Part shown: positions 1 to 5,006 of the stretch, piece after piece
Numbering within the stretch: position 1 is the first letter of the stretch
Layout: each line of letters starts with the position of its first letter
Source: Pirellulales bacterium
Lineage (GTDB): Bacteria; Planctomycetota; Planctomycetia; Pirellulales; JAICIG01
Length of the DNA stretch: 5,006 nt
Direction of reading: 5' to 3'
NCBI GenBank assembly: GCA_025924495.1
Contig: JAICIG010000521.1
Location: 1-5,006, forward strand
Made by a program: the position numbers and the translations under genes
The notes under the pieces: model-generated
The model's input: the letters and a program-made list of their open reading frames with translations, nothing else
Told to the model about the DNA's origin: nothing
Database searches by the model: none

Positions 1-697
1 ACCTCTTATACGTCCTCTTTGGCTTTTTCGGTGCTTGACCCTCTTGGGCATCAGCGCCATGGATTTCATCCTCTTGATACATGCCTTGATTGACCCACAC
101 CTGCACTCCGATGTGCCCCTGCGCGGTCATGGCTTCCGTAAAGCCATAGTCGATCTTCGCTCGCAAGGTCGACAGCGGAATGGAGCCAGCGATCGCCTTC
201 TCGCGGCGCGCCATTTCCGAGCCGCCCAAACGGCCAGCCAGTTGAATTTTCACCCCTTTGGCGCCCGCCTCCATCGTCTGCTCCATCGCACGCTTCATCG
301 TGCGGCGGAAGCTGGCTCGCTTCGCGAGCTGTTCGGCGATGTCCTCGGCCACCAACTGCGCTTGAATCTCGGGTCGCGAGATTTCCTCGATCTTGATATT
401 AATGCGACGACCGACCAGGGCTTGCATCTCGGCCTGCAAGCGCTCTACTTCCTGGCCCTTACGGCCGATGATGATGCCCGGCCGAGCCGTGTGCAACACG
501 ACCTTGACCTCGTCGCGCGTCCGCTCGATTTCGATCTTTGGAATCCCGGCGAACTTATACTTCTCTTTGACGAACTTCCGCAGCTTATGATCTTCCAGCA
601 GCAATTCGCTGTATTCCTGCTTCGAAGCGTACCAGCGGCTCTTCCAGCCGACCATGATGCCGGTGCGAAAGCCCGTGGGGTTAACTTTTTGACCCAT
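1..697 (-). CDS. rpsC: 30S ribosomal protein S3, 3'-truncated by window edge
   Basis: Small-subunit head protein at the mRNA entry channel. The ATG at 697-695 opens a frame that runs without a stop to the window edge, giving 232 visible residues. It begins MGQKVNPTGFRTGI, the usual S3 start. The type II KH domain carries its GxxG loop as GRKG at residues 78-81. Arg131, Arg132 and Lys135 match the basic residues that E. coli S3 uses for ribosomal mRNA helicase activity. The C-terminal domain (about 110-208, with AGRLGGSEMARRE at 154-166) is complete. It is followed by a charged tail ending KKPKRTYKR at the edge. E. coli S3 has 233 residues, so only a few residues and the stop are probably missing. 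A Shine-Dalgarno-like AGGA (complement of 704-707) lies 6 nt before the ATG. It is the last gene of the visible operon, 71 nt after rplV. That gap shows only weak, imperfect pairing. Confidence 0.97.
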   Translation of the reverse strand, partial: MGQKVNPTGFRTGIMVGWKSRWYASKQEYSELLLEDHKLRKFVKEKYKFAGIPKIEIERTRDEVKVVLHTARPGIIIGRKGQEVERLQAEMQALVGRRINIKIEEISRPEIQAQLVAEDIAEQLAKRASFRRTMKRAMEQTMEAGAKGVKIQLAGRLGGSEMARREKAIAGSIPLSTLRAKIDYGFTEAMTAQGHIGVQVWVNQGMYQEDEIHGADAQEGQAPKKPKRTYKR

Positions 698-768
698 CGT
701 GTTTCCTGCTGCTTGTAGTCAGTTGCCGCAATCGCTTTTCCGCGGCGGATTGATTGTCAGTCGGGGAC

Positions 769-1110
769 CTATTGCCAGTCCGGATTGTCCACCGCCACAT
801 GAATGTGGCTCATCCGCTTTTTAATCATGAACGCCATGCCTCGCGCCCGCGGCCGGATCCGCTTGAACATCGGACCTTCGTCCACGCGCGCGTCAACCAC
901 CACCAGGTTCTGCAAGTTGGGGGCGCGACGATCCTCGGCGTTGCCTAGCGCGCTTTTCAGCACCTTCTCCAGCAAGCGAGCTCCGCGCTGCGGCTGATAG
1001 CGCAAGATGTCCAAGGCTTCGTCGGCGTGCTTGCCGCGAATCAGGTCGGCCAAAGGCCGCACCTTGCGGGCGCTGATCCGAGCAAAGCGATGAACGGCTT
1101 CGTAAGCCAT
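769..1110 (-). CDS. rplV: 50S ribosomal protein L22
   Basis: Large-subunit protein that contacts all 23S rRNA domains; its long beta-hairpin lines the peptide exit tunnel. 113 residues, close to the usual 110. The N-terminal part reads HRFARISARKVRPLADLIRG (residues 7-26). The hairpin region has the family signature DEGPMFKRIRPRARG (77-91), followed by KKRMSHIHVAV (97-107). Lys83 and Arg84 fall at the numbering of the E. coli MKR triplet (82-84), whose deletion gives macrolide resistance. Met82 is Phe here, so the tip is intact but not identical. The start ATG has an AGAGG Shine-Dalgarno motif about 9 nt upstream. It lies 31 nt after rpsS and 71 nt before rpsC, as in most bacterial S10 operons. 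Confidence 0.97.
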   Translation of the reverse strand: MAYEAVHRFARISARKVRPLADLIRGKHADEALDILRYQPQRGARLLEKVLKSALGNAEDRRAPNLQNLVVVDARVDEGPMFKRIRPRARGMAFMIKKRMSHIHVAVDNPDWQ

Positions 1111-1141
1111 GGGTGAATATCCTCTCTAACGCCTGTCAGTT

Positions 1142-1414
1142 TTACTTTTTGCCGCCCTTGCCGCCGTGTCCGCGGAAAGTGCGAGTGGGAGCGAATTCGC
1201 CCAACTTGTGTCCCACCATGTCTTCGGTCACGAACACTTTCATGTGCAACTTGCCATTGTGCACCATGAAAGTGTGTCCGACGAATTCCGGCACAATCGT
1301 GCAAGCGCGCGCCCAGGTCTTGATCGGAGACTTCTCTCCGGTCTCGTCCATCTTCTGCACCTTGAGGTACAACTTCGGAGTGACGAAGGGGCCTTTTTTT
1401 AACGATCTTCCCAT
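1142..1414 (-). CDS. rpsS: 30S ribosomal protein S19
   Basis: Small-subunit head protein that binds 16S rRNA with S13 and takes part in subunit bridges near the A-site tRNA. 90 residues, the normal length. Typical blocks are [10 protein letters not shown] at the start, [20 protein letters not shown] in the middle, and [18 protein letters not shown] near the end, followed by a basic tail GKGGKK. It starts 15 nt after the rplB stop, and that gap holds no clear Shine-Dalgarno sequence, so translational coupling to rplB is likely (inference). Codons 5-7 read TTA AAA AAA, making a run of seven A in A-AAA-AAA phase, a potential slippage site. The reading frame as given is intact and matches the family across this run. 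Confidence 0.97.
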   Translation of the reverse strand: MGRSLKKGPFVTPKLYLKVQKMDETGEKSPIKTWARACTIVPEFVGHTFMVHNGKLHMKVFVTEDMVGHKLGEFAPTRTFRGHGGKGGKK

Positions 1415-1429
1415 GATTCAGCTGCTGTT

Positions 1430-2284
1430 CTAAAGCTTGATTTGTCCATACCGACGCGATCGCCGCCGACGCACAATCGCCGAATTCGAAGGCTTGCGCC
1501 GATTGCGAGTCCGCCCGCCCTTGGCCAGCTTGCCGGTTGGGCTGACCGGATGCCGACCGCCCTTGGTGCGGCCTTCGCCGCCGCCATGCGGATGGTCGAT
1601 CGGGTTCATGGCGGTGCCGCGCACGTGCGGCCGACGCCCCATCCATCGCTTGCGGCCCGCCTTGCCCAGCACAATATTCATGTGGTCCGCATTGCCGGTC
1701 GTGCCAATGGTTGCCCGGCAACTGGCCGGAATGCGGCGGATCTCTCCGCTGGGCAGCGTAATCTGAGCCCAGTTAGCATCGCGGGCGGCCAATGTCGCCG
1801 CGGTCCCCGCCGAGCGACACAACACGCCGCCGCGCCCCGGCTGCAATTCGATGTTGTGAATCGCCATGCCCAAGGGAATATTCTTAAGCGGCAAACAATT
1901 GCCGACCGCCGGCGGCGCCTCGGCGCCGCTCATCACTTCGGCGCCAGCTTCCAGGCCGTTCGGAGCGATAATGTAACGCTTCTCGCCGTCGACATAATAC
2001 AAGAGTGCAATCCGTGCGCTGCGGTTCGGGTCGTACTGAATTGAGTGAACCTTCGCTGGCACGCCATCCTTGTTGCGGCGGAAATCGATCAGTCGGTACT
2101 GCTGCTTGTGGCCGCCGCCGCGATGTCGAACCGTGATCCGACCCTGGTTGTTGCGACCGCCCTTCTTCCGCTTGGGCGCCAGCAGCGTCCTCTCCGGCTT
2201 CGCGCCCGGCGTCAACTCGGCAAAATCGCTAACGCTAGCGCCGCGGCGTCCTGCGGTAGTCGGCTTGTAACGACGAATTCCCAT
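1430..2284 (-). CDS. rplB: 50S ribosomal protein L2
   Basis: Conserved 23S rRNA binding protein needed for subunit joining and peptidyl-transferase activity. 284 residues against about 273 in E. coli. The N-terminal extension [14 protein letters not shown] leads into [20 protein letters not shown] (residues 40-59), then the OB-fold RNA-binding domain and an SH3-like barrel. The C-terminal signature [14 protein letters not shown] spans 226-239. It holds the histidines of the E. coli His229 region near the peptidyl-transferase centre. The tail is rich in arginine ([10 protein letters not shown]), as expected for rRNA contact. The start is fixed by an in-frame TAA two codons upstream. The ribosome-binding site is weak (purine-rich AAAGTAG). 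A gap of 95 nt separates it from rplW; I see only a short GCGAAAGC hairpin there and no promoter. Confidence 0.98.
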   Translation of the reverse strand: MGIRRYKPTTAGRRGASVSDFAELTPGAKPERTLLAPKRKKGGRNNQGRITVRHRGGGHKQQYRLIDFRRNKDGVPAKVHSIQYDPNRSARIALLYYVDGEKRYIIAPNGLEAGAEVMSGAEAPPAVGNCLPLKNIPLGMAIHNIELQPGRGGVLCRSAGTAATLAARDANWAQITLPSGEIRRIPASCRATIGTTGNADHMNIVLGKAGRKRWMGRRPHVRGTAMNPIDHPHGGGEGRTKGGRHPVSPTGKLAKGGRTRNRRKPSNSAIVRRRRSRRYGQIKL

Positions 2285-2379
2285 AACTTAACTACTTTCG
2301 CTCAAACTGCCCGATCGTGGTCTCTGCGGTTCTTTCTCGGTTCAGCTTACTTCCCTGGCGGCTTTCGCAACTGGCCTGC

Positions 2380-2694
2380 TTAGAAGAAGTCGATGCGATG
2401 CTCGGAATGCAGCTTCACGATCGCCTTCTTCCAATCCTTGGTGGCCGAACTGCGGAAACGGCTGCGCCGCGGCTTGCCCTTGCGATTCAAGGTGTGAACA
2501 TGCAGCACCTTGACATTGAACATTTCTTCGACGGCCTTACGCACGTCGTGCTTGTTCGCCAGCCGGTTCACTTCAAACGCATAGGCGTTGTATCGCGTAG
2601 AGCGGTGCATCCCCTTTTCGGTAACGAGCGGCCGCAAGATGATCTGATGCGGCGCCAGGTTCAGCGAGGGAATTTCTGTGGCGGGCTCAGCCAT
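2380..2694 (-). CDS. rplW: 50S ribosomal protein L23
   Basis: Large-subunit protein at the exit of the peptide tunnel, where trigger factor and signal recognition particle dock. 104 residues, usual size. After a short variable N-terminus (residues 1-12), APHQIILRPLVTEKG (14-28) contains Glu26, equivalent to E. coli Glu18 of the VSEK motif that anchors trigger factor. The middle NRKGKPRRSRFR (70-81) is the basic rRNA-binding loop, and DWKKAIVKL (87-95) is a family signature. The ending HRIDFF resembles planctomycete L23 sequences that I remember. The ATG has no clear Shine-Dalgarno motif. The preceding 53-nt gap from rplD has an imperfect hairpin but no other gene. Confidence 0.97.
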   Translation of the reverse strand: MAEPATEIPSLNLAPHQIILRPLVTEKGMHRSTRYNAYAFEVNRLANKHDVRKAVEEMFNVKVLHVHTLNRKGKPRRSRFRSSATKDWKKAIVKLHSEHRIDFF

Positions 2695-2747
2695 GATCGT
2701 GATCCATATTCTCGAGCAGCTTTATGTTGCCTACATCTGCGACAGTT

Positions 2748-3386
2748 CTAGCCAGCATTGACCGAGGCTCGCTGGCGTATGGCGTCGAGCGCCGCCTTGG
2801 TGACCAGCAGCCGTCGAGGCTTTAACACGGAAAGTGCATTTAACTCCGCCACCGGCGACACGGTGACGCCGGCAATATTGCGAGCGCTCTTGTAAACATT
2901 GACGTCGTAGCCTGCGGTGGCAACCAACAAACTCGAGCCGTCGCACTTCAGCGCCCTCAGAATGCCGGCCATATCCTTGGTCTTGGGCGCCTGAAAGGCC
3001 AAGTCGTCAATTACGACAATCTGCTCGTCGCGAATTTTCGACGCCAGAGCCATCCGAGTGGCCAACTGAACCGCTTTGCGCGGGAGTCGATAACTCCAGT
3101 CGCGCGGACGCTTGGCAAAGATGTGCCCGCCGCCGCGACGAACGCCGCTACGGCGCGAACCTGCACGGGCGTTACCCGTTCCTTTCTGGCGATACATCTT
3201 CTTGGTCGTGCCGGCGACCTCGCCGCGACTTTTCGTTTTGGCCGTGCCCAGTCGCATATTGGACTGATACATGACCACGACGTCGTGCAACAATTGCTTA
3301 TTAATGCGCGGCGCAAGCGAGGCGACATCGATCTCGTAGCTGCCGACCTGGCTGCCGGTCCGATTATAAATTGGCAAAACCGCCAT
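2748..3386 (-). CDS. rplD: 50S ribosomal protein L4
   Basis: Large-subunit protein whose extended loop lines the exit tunnel; in gammaproteobacteria it also represses its own S10 operon by binding the leader. 212 residues from the chosen start, against 201 in E. coli. I chose the ATG at 3386-3384 (MAVLPIYNRTG) because it gives the family N-terminus. It lies 16 nt past the rplC stop and has TGGA about 5 nt upstream. The frame stays open upstream into rplC, which would add 26 residues unlike L4. The tunnel loop spans about 47-95: MYRQKGTGNARAGS (64-77), then RRGGGHIFAKRP (83-94). Lys68 equals E. coli Lys63, a macrolide-resistance site. Pro-Trp of the usual KPWRQKGTG is Met-Tyr here. The Rossmann-like C-terminal half includes IVVIDDLAFQAPKTKDM (123-139). 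Confidence 0.97.
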   Translation of the reverse strand: MAVLPIYNRTGSQVGSYEIDVASLAPRINKQLLHDVVVMYQSNMRLGTAKTKSRGEVAGTTKKMYRQKGTGNARAGSRRSGVRRGGGHIFAKRPRDWSYRLPRKAVQLATRMALASKIRDEQIVVIDDLAFQAPKTKDMAGILRALKCDGSSLLVATAGYDVNVYKSARNIAGVTVSPVAELNALSVLKPRRLLVTKAALDAIRQRASVNAG

Positions 3387-3402
3387 GATATTCCAGCCGA
3401 AC

Positions 3403-4089
3403 TTAGAGTTTATTGGTTTGGCGAATGACCACGTAACCGCCGTTGGGCCCTGGCACTGCGCCATACACCAGCAACAAGTTATTCTCGGCGTCGACGCGCA
3501 CCACCCTCAGATTCCGCATCGTGCTCCGCTCGGCGCCATAGCGGCCAGCCATGCGGCGCCCCTTAAAGGTACGCGCGGGGAAAGTGTTACAGCCGGTCGA
3601 ACCGGCGTGACGGTGCACTTTCTTCACGCCGTGACTGGCACGCTGACCCTTGAAGCCGTGACGCTTGATCACGCCCGCCGTGCCGCGCCCCTTCGAGGTG
3701 CCTGTGACATCGACGGATTTGACGCCTTCCAGCAAGCCGACGGAAAGCTCTTGGCCGACCGAGTAATCTGCACCTTCAATCCGGAACTCGCGAACAAACC
3801 GTTGCGGTTCGCAGTTGGCGCGAGCAGCAAGCTCAGCGCCGCCGGCAGCAAGTCGCTTGGAGCGCTTGCTTTCAAGCTTGGCAACATGACCGCGCTGGGC
3901 GCGACTAGCCAGACGGCGAGGCTTATCCCCGAATCCCACCTGCACAGCCGCATATCCGTCGCGCTCCGGCGTGCGGAGCTGCAAGACGTGACACGGCCCC
4001 GCCTGGATCACGGTCACCGGAACTGCCTTTCCGGCCTCATCAAATATTTGCGTCATCCCGACCTTGCGGCCGAGCAAGCCAATCGCCAT
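3403..4089 (-). CDS. rplC: 50S ribosomal protein L3
   Basis: Early-assembling large-subunit protein that binds the 3' end of 23S rRNA; its loop reaches the peptidyl-transferase centre. 228 residues against 209 in E. coli. It begins MAIGLLGRKVGMTQIFDEAG. The signature VKSVDVTGTSKGRG sits at 123-136, followed by KRHGFKGQRASHG (142-154), TFKGRRMAGRYG (174-185) and VVRVDAENNLLLVYGAVPG (196-214). About 18 extra residues, rich in Lys, Arg and Ala, lie between GHVAKL (68) and FVREFRI (98), where E. coli has a short linker; I think this is common in planctomycetes. E. coli Gln150, methylated by PrmB, corresponds to Thr169. The ATG is preceded by AAGG with 8-nt spacing (complement of 4098-4101). It overlaps nothing; the rplD start is 16 nt beyond its stop. 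Confidence 0.98.
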   Translation of the reverse strand: MAIGLLGRKVGMTQIFDEAGKAVPVTVIQAGPCHVLQLRTPERDGYAAVQVGFGDKPRRLASRAQRGHVAKLESKRSKRLAAGGAELAARANCEPQRFVREFRIEGADYSVGQELSVGLLEGVKSVDVTGTSKGRGTAGVIKRHGFKGQRASHGVKKVHRHAGSTGCNTFPARTFKGRRMAGRYGAERSTMRNLRVVRVDAENNLLLVYGAVPGPNGGYVVIRQTNKL

Positions 4090-4115
4090 TGTTTGCGCCT
4101 TGTGGTCTGTTGCCT

Positions 4116-4150
4116 GCGGGAGATGCGAAATGAATTCGCAAATTACCCGC
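4116..4150 (-). promoter_or_regulatory. Two-part hairpin in the rpsJ-rplC spacer
   Basis: In the transcript GCGGG (4150-4146) pairs with CCCGC (4120-4116). Inside it, TGCGAA (4140-4135) pairs with TTCGCA (4129-4124) around a 5-nt loop; the two helices are separated by an internal loop of 5 and 3 nt. That is 11 base pairs in 35 nt, ending 26 nt before the rplC ATG. No U-run follows, so it is not a standard terminator, and it does not cover the rplC ribosome-binding site. A seven-codon ORF (4166-4143, MDRMLRG then TAA), preceded by G-rich sequence, ends at the first helix. Function unknown; it could be a protein-binding site, an RNA-processing site or a leader-peptide element. Confidence 0.4.
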
Positions 4151-4233
4151 GGAGCATCCGGTCCATACTCCCCAACCCCCCTTAAACGACGAAACTTCCG
4201 CCGCCCAGGAGATCCAGGTGATTATCAAACAGA

Positions 4234-4563
4234 TCAGTGCCGACTCGAGGCCTTGATCTTAATGTCAACGCCGGCAGGCAGGCTGAGCTTGTTGAGCGCC
4301 TCAATCGTCTTGGCAGTCGATTGCACAATGTCAATCACCCGCTTATGAGTGCGAATCTCAAACTGCTGCCTGGCCTTCTTGTCGATGTGCGGCCCCGAGA
4401 GGACCGTGTACCGCTCGATACGAGTCGGCAACGGGATCGGGCCGTGCACTTCGGAGCCGGTTCGCTTGGCCGTGTCGACGATTTCGGCGGCACTCTGATC
4501 CAGCACGGAGTGATCATAAGCCTCCATCCGAATCCGAATTACCTCACTCGAATGACCAGCCAC
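4234..4563 (-). CDS. rpsJ: 30S ribosomal protein S10 (NusE), GTG start
   Basis: Small-subunit head protein, also the transcription factor NusE that pairs with NusB in rRNA antitermination and with NusG to couple ribosome and polymerase. 109 residues against 103 in E. coli. Motifs are [18 protein letters not shown] (8-25), [10 protein letters not shown] (27-36), [15 protein letters not shown] (41-55, the long loop), [13 protein letters not shown] (68-80) and [10 protein letters not shown] (95-104). The start is GTG at 4563-4561. It is supported by GGGAG 7 nt upstream and by the need to keep the first beta strand VIRIRM. The next ATG (codon 13) would remove that strand. First gene of the operon, about 70 nt downstream of a strong predicted promoter. 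A 144-nt spacer follows before rplC, unusually long for this operon. Confidence 0.97.
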   Translation of the reverse strand: MAGHSSEVIRIRMEAYDHSVLDQSAAEIVDTAKRTGSEVHGPIPLPTRIERYTVLSGPHIDKKARQQFEIRTHKRVIDIVQSTAKTIEALNKLSLPAGVDIKIKASSRH

Positions 4564-4635
4564 GAACCCACTCCCGAATGAACCAATATCTATTCGCCAA
4601 GCCCACTACTCGCCCCTCTTGACTGAGTGGCGAAC
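4564..4635 (-). promoter_or_regulatory. rpsJ 5' leader with two competing pairings
   Basis: This is the predicted untranslated leader between promoter and rpsJ. Near its 5' end TTCGCCA (minus strand, 4634-4628) is perfectly complementary to TGGCGAA (4599-4593), giving a 7-bp stem extendable by one G-U pair around a 28-nt loop. The overlapping segment CCACTC (4630-4625) is also perfectly complementary to GAGTGG (4573-4568), which contains the Shine-Dalgarno bases. The two stems share 4628-4630 and cannot form together. One leaves the ribosome-binding site free and the other covers it. This is the layout of an autoregulatory leader, but no known family is recognised and function is inferred. 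Confidence 0.4.
4571..4575 (-). promoter_or_regulatory. Shine-Dalgarno sequence of rpsJ
   Basis: GGGAG on the minus strand sits 7 nt before the GTG start of rpsJ. It is the strongest ribosome-binding site in the window and settles the choice of GTG over the internal ATG at codon 13. It lies inside a segment (4568-4573) complementary to the 5' part of the leader (4625-4630), so it could be masked by leader folding. Confidence 0.8.
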
Positions 4636-4640
4636 CGACG

Positions 4641-4669
4641 ATCTTAAAAGCTTTCTAAAATGATGTCAA
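4641..4669 (-). promoter_or_regulatory. Predicted sigma-70 type promoter of the S10 operon
   Basis: On the minus strand a perfect -35 box TTGACA (complement of 4664-4669) is followed after exactly 17 nt by TAAGAT (complement of 4641-4646), which matches the -10 consensus at four of six bases. Transcription would begin near G4635 or G4636, giving a leader of about 70 nt before the rpsJ GTG. An AT-rich tract at 4679-4689, 10-20 nt upstream of the -35 box, could act as an UP element. The bases between the -10 box and the start (CGTCGG) are GC-rich, as in stringently controlled ribosomal promoters of well-studied bacteria. The boxes are read from the sequence; activity and regulation are inferred. 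Confidence 0.75.
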
Positions 4670-4900
4670 TGGCCCAGAATTTGGTTTTCGCAAAGCTCGT
4701 TGAGCGAGGCTGGCCGATCCGATGCCGACGCCGAGTCGCCCCGGCAGCCGAACACCCAGTCAAACTGTTCGGCCGCCAATTTGCTTCGGCTGTCAGCGGC
4801 ACGTAGCGCGCTGGCCTGCGAGAATGTAAAGGCTGGCGCGAGAGAAATGCGGCGCCTGCCAGCAGTTGGGCCTTGCTTTGCCTAGCTACCGAAATGATGC
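4670..4900. other. Non-coding region upstream of the S10 operon promoter
   Basis: No convincing gene is seen here on either strand. Frames that stay open have no recognisable protein motifs and no good ribosome-binding sites. Besides the inverted repeat at 4747-4773 there is a looser GC-rich inverted repeat (GCTGGC 4832-4837 with GCCAGC 4858-4863, 20-nt loop). In many bacteria elongation-factor or str-operon genes lie just upstream of rpsJ. None is visible here, so any such gene must be further away or lost at the contig end. Confidence 0.6.
4747..4773. repeat. 8-bp inverted repeat upstream of the operon promoter
   Basis: GCCGAACA (4747-4754) and TGTTCGGC (4766-4773) are perfect inverted copies separated by 11 nt. 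The spacer contains the CAGT/ACTG pair of a smaller internal hairpin. The repeat lies about 77 nt upstream of the -35 box. There is no T-run on either side, so it is not a typical intrinsic terminator. It could be an operator for a dimeric regulator or a terminator-like hairpin of an upstream gene outside the window; neither is shown. Confidence 0.4.
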
Positions 4901-5006
4901 GGCGGGGGGGGGCCCCCCCCCCCCCCCCCCCCCGGGGCAAAAAAAAAAAAAAGAAACACAAAGAAAAATTAGATGCGGGTGATAATAAAAAAAAAACCCA
5001 AGCGCG
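4901..5006. other. Low-complexity tail, probable sequencing or assembly artefact
   Basis: The sequence turns abruptly into homopolymers: nine G (4904-4912), 21 C (4913-4933), four G (4934-4937), then 14 A (4939-4952), an A-rich stretch, and ten A (4987-4996). This is unlike the balanced GC-rich sequence of the rest of the window. A G-run meeting a C-run beside poly-A at the end of a contig is typical of low-quality read ends. I would not read any gene or motif from these bases. Confidence 0.75.

Noticed and set aside
35..718. 227-codon plus-strand frame opposite rpsC
   Set aside because: Antisense to the S3 gene over its length; composition is that of a reverse-strand shadow.
1041..1721. 226-codon open frame across rplB, rpsS and rplV
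   Set aside because: It overlaps three well-matched ribosomal genes and its translation has no recognisable motif; a shadow of GC-rich coding sequence.
3387..3464. 26-residue N-terminal extension of L4 from an upstream start
   Set aside because: It lies within the rplC 3' end, does not resemble L4, and the internal ATG gives the family N-terminus.
3385..4185. 266-codon plus-strand frame opposite rplC
   Set aside because: Antisense to L3, with no recognised domain or ribosome-binding site.
4168..4215. G-quadruplex in the rpsJ-rplC spacer
   Set aside because: G6-TT-G4 is G-rich, but four well-spaced runs of three or more G are not clearly present.
4217..4226. TGATAAT on the minus strand just after rpsJ as a second -10 box for rplC
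   Set aside because: No -35-like hexamer at suitable spacing upstream.
4644..4961. Minus-strand frame with a Phe/Gly-rich start upstream of rpsJ
   Set aside because: Its N-terminus is the homopolymer artefact and its end runs through the promoter; no protein family is recognisable.

Overview
The window carries the promoter-proximal part of a bacterial S10 ribosomal-protein operon, all on the minus strand. Read right to left, the order is rpsJ (S10), rplC (L3), rplD (L4), rplW (L23), rplB (L2), rpsS (S19), rplV (L22) and rpsC (S3), which is the canonical bacterial order. rpsC is cut by the left edge just before its stop codon. The proteins look like those of Planctomycetota, probably the Pirellulales side. 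This rests on remembered family features, not on a search: the L23 ending ...HRIDFF, the L2 segment [12 protein letters not shown], the S10 segment RIRMEAYDH, and an enlarged lysine/arginine-rich insert in L3.

Layout: 1-697 is rpsC (3'-truncated); 769-1110 rplV; 1142-1414 rpsS; 1430-2284 rplB; 2380-2694 rplW; 2748-3386 rplD; 3403-4089 rplC; 4234-4563 rpsJ. Most gaps are 15-95 nt. The largest, 144 nt between rpsJ and rplC, holds a two-part hairpin and a possible seven-codon mini-ORF. Upstream of rpsJ there is no gene. That stretch has a near-consensus sigma-70 type promoter (TTGACA, 17 nt, TAAGAT) firing into the operon, and a leader of about 70 nt. The leader contains a 7-bp 5' hairpin that competes with a second pairing over the rpsJ Shine-Dalgarno sequence. 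Further upstream is an 8-bp inverted repeat of unknown role. The last ~105 bases (G9, C21, G4, A14 and A10 runs) look like a contig-end sequence artefact rather than genomic DNA.

The genes work together as parts of the ribosome. L2, L3, L4, L22 and L23 build the large subunit around the peptidyl-transferase centre and exit tunnel. S3, S10 and S19 build the small-subunit head, and S10 doubles as the antitermination factor NusE. Protein content is ordinary housekeeping. The points worth following up are the non-coding regulatory candidates: the rpsJ leader and the rpsJ-rplC spacer. No mobile element, CRISPR array, tRNA, rRNA or new protein system is visible.
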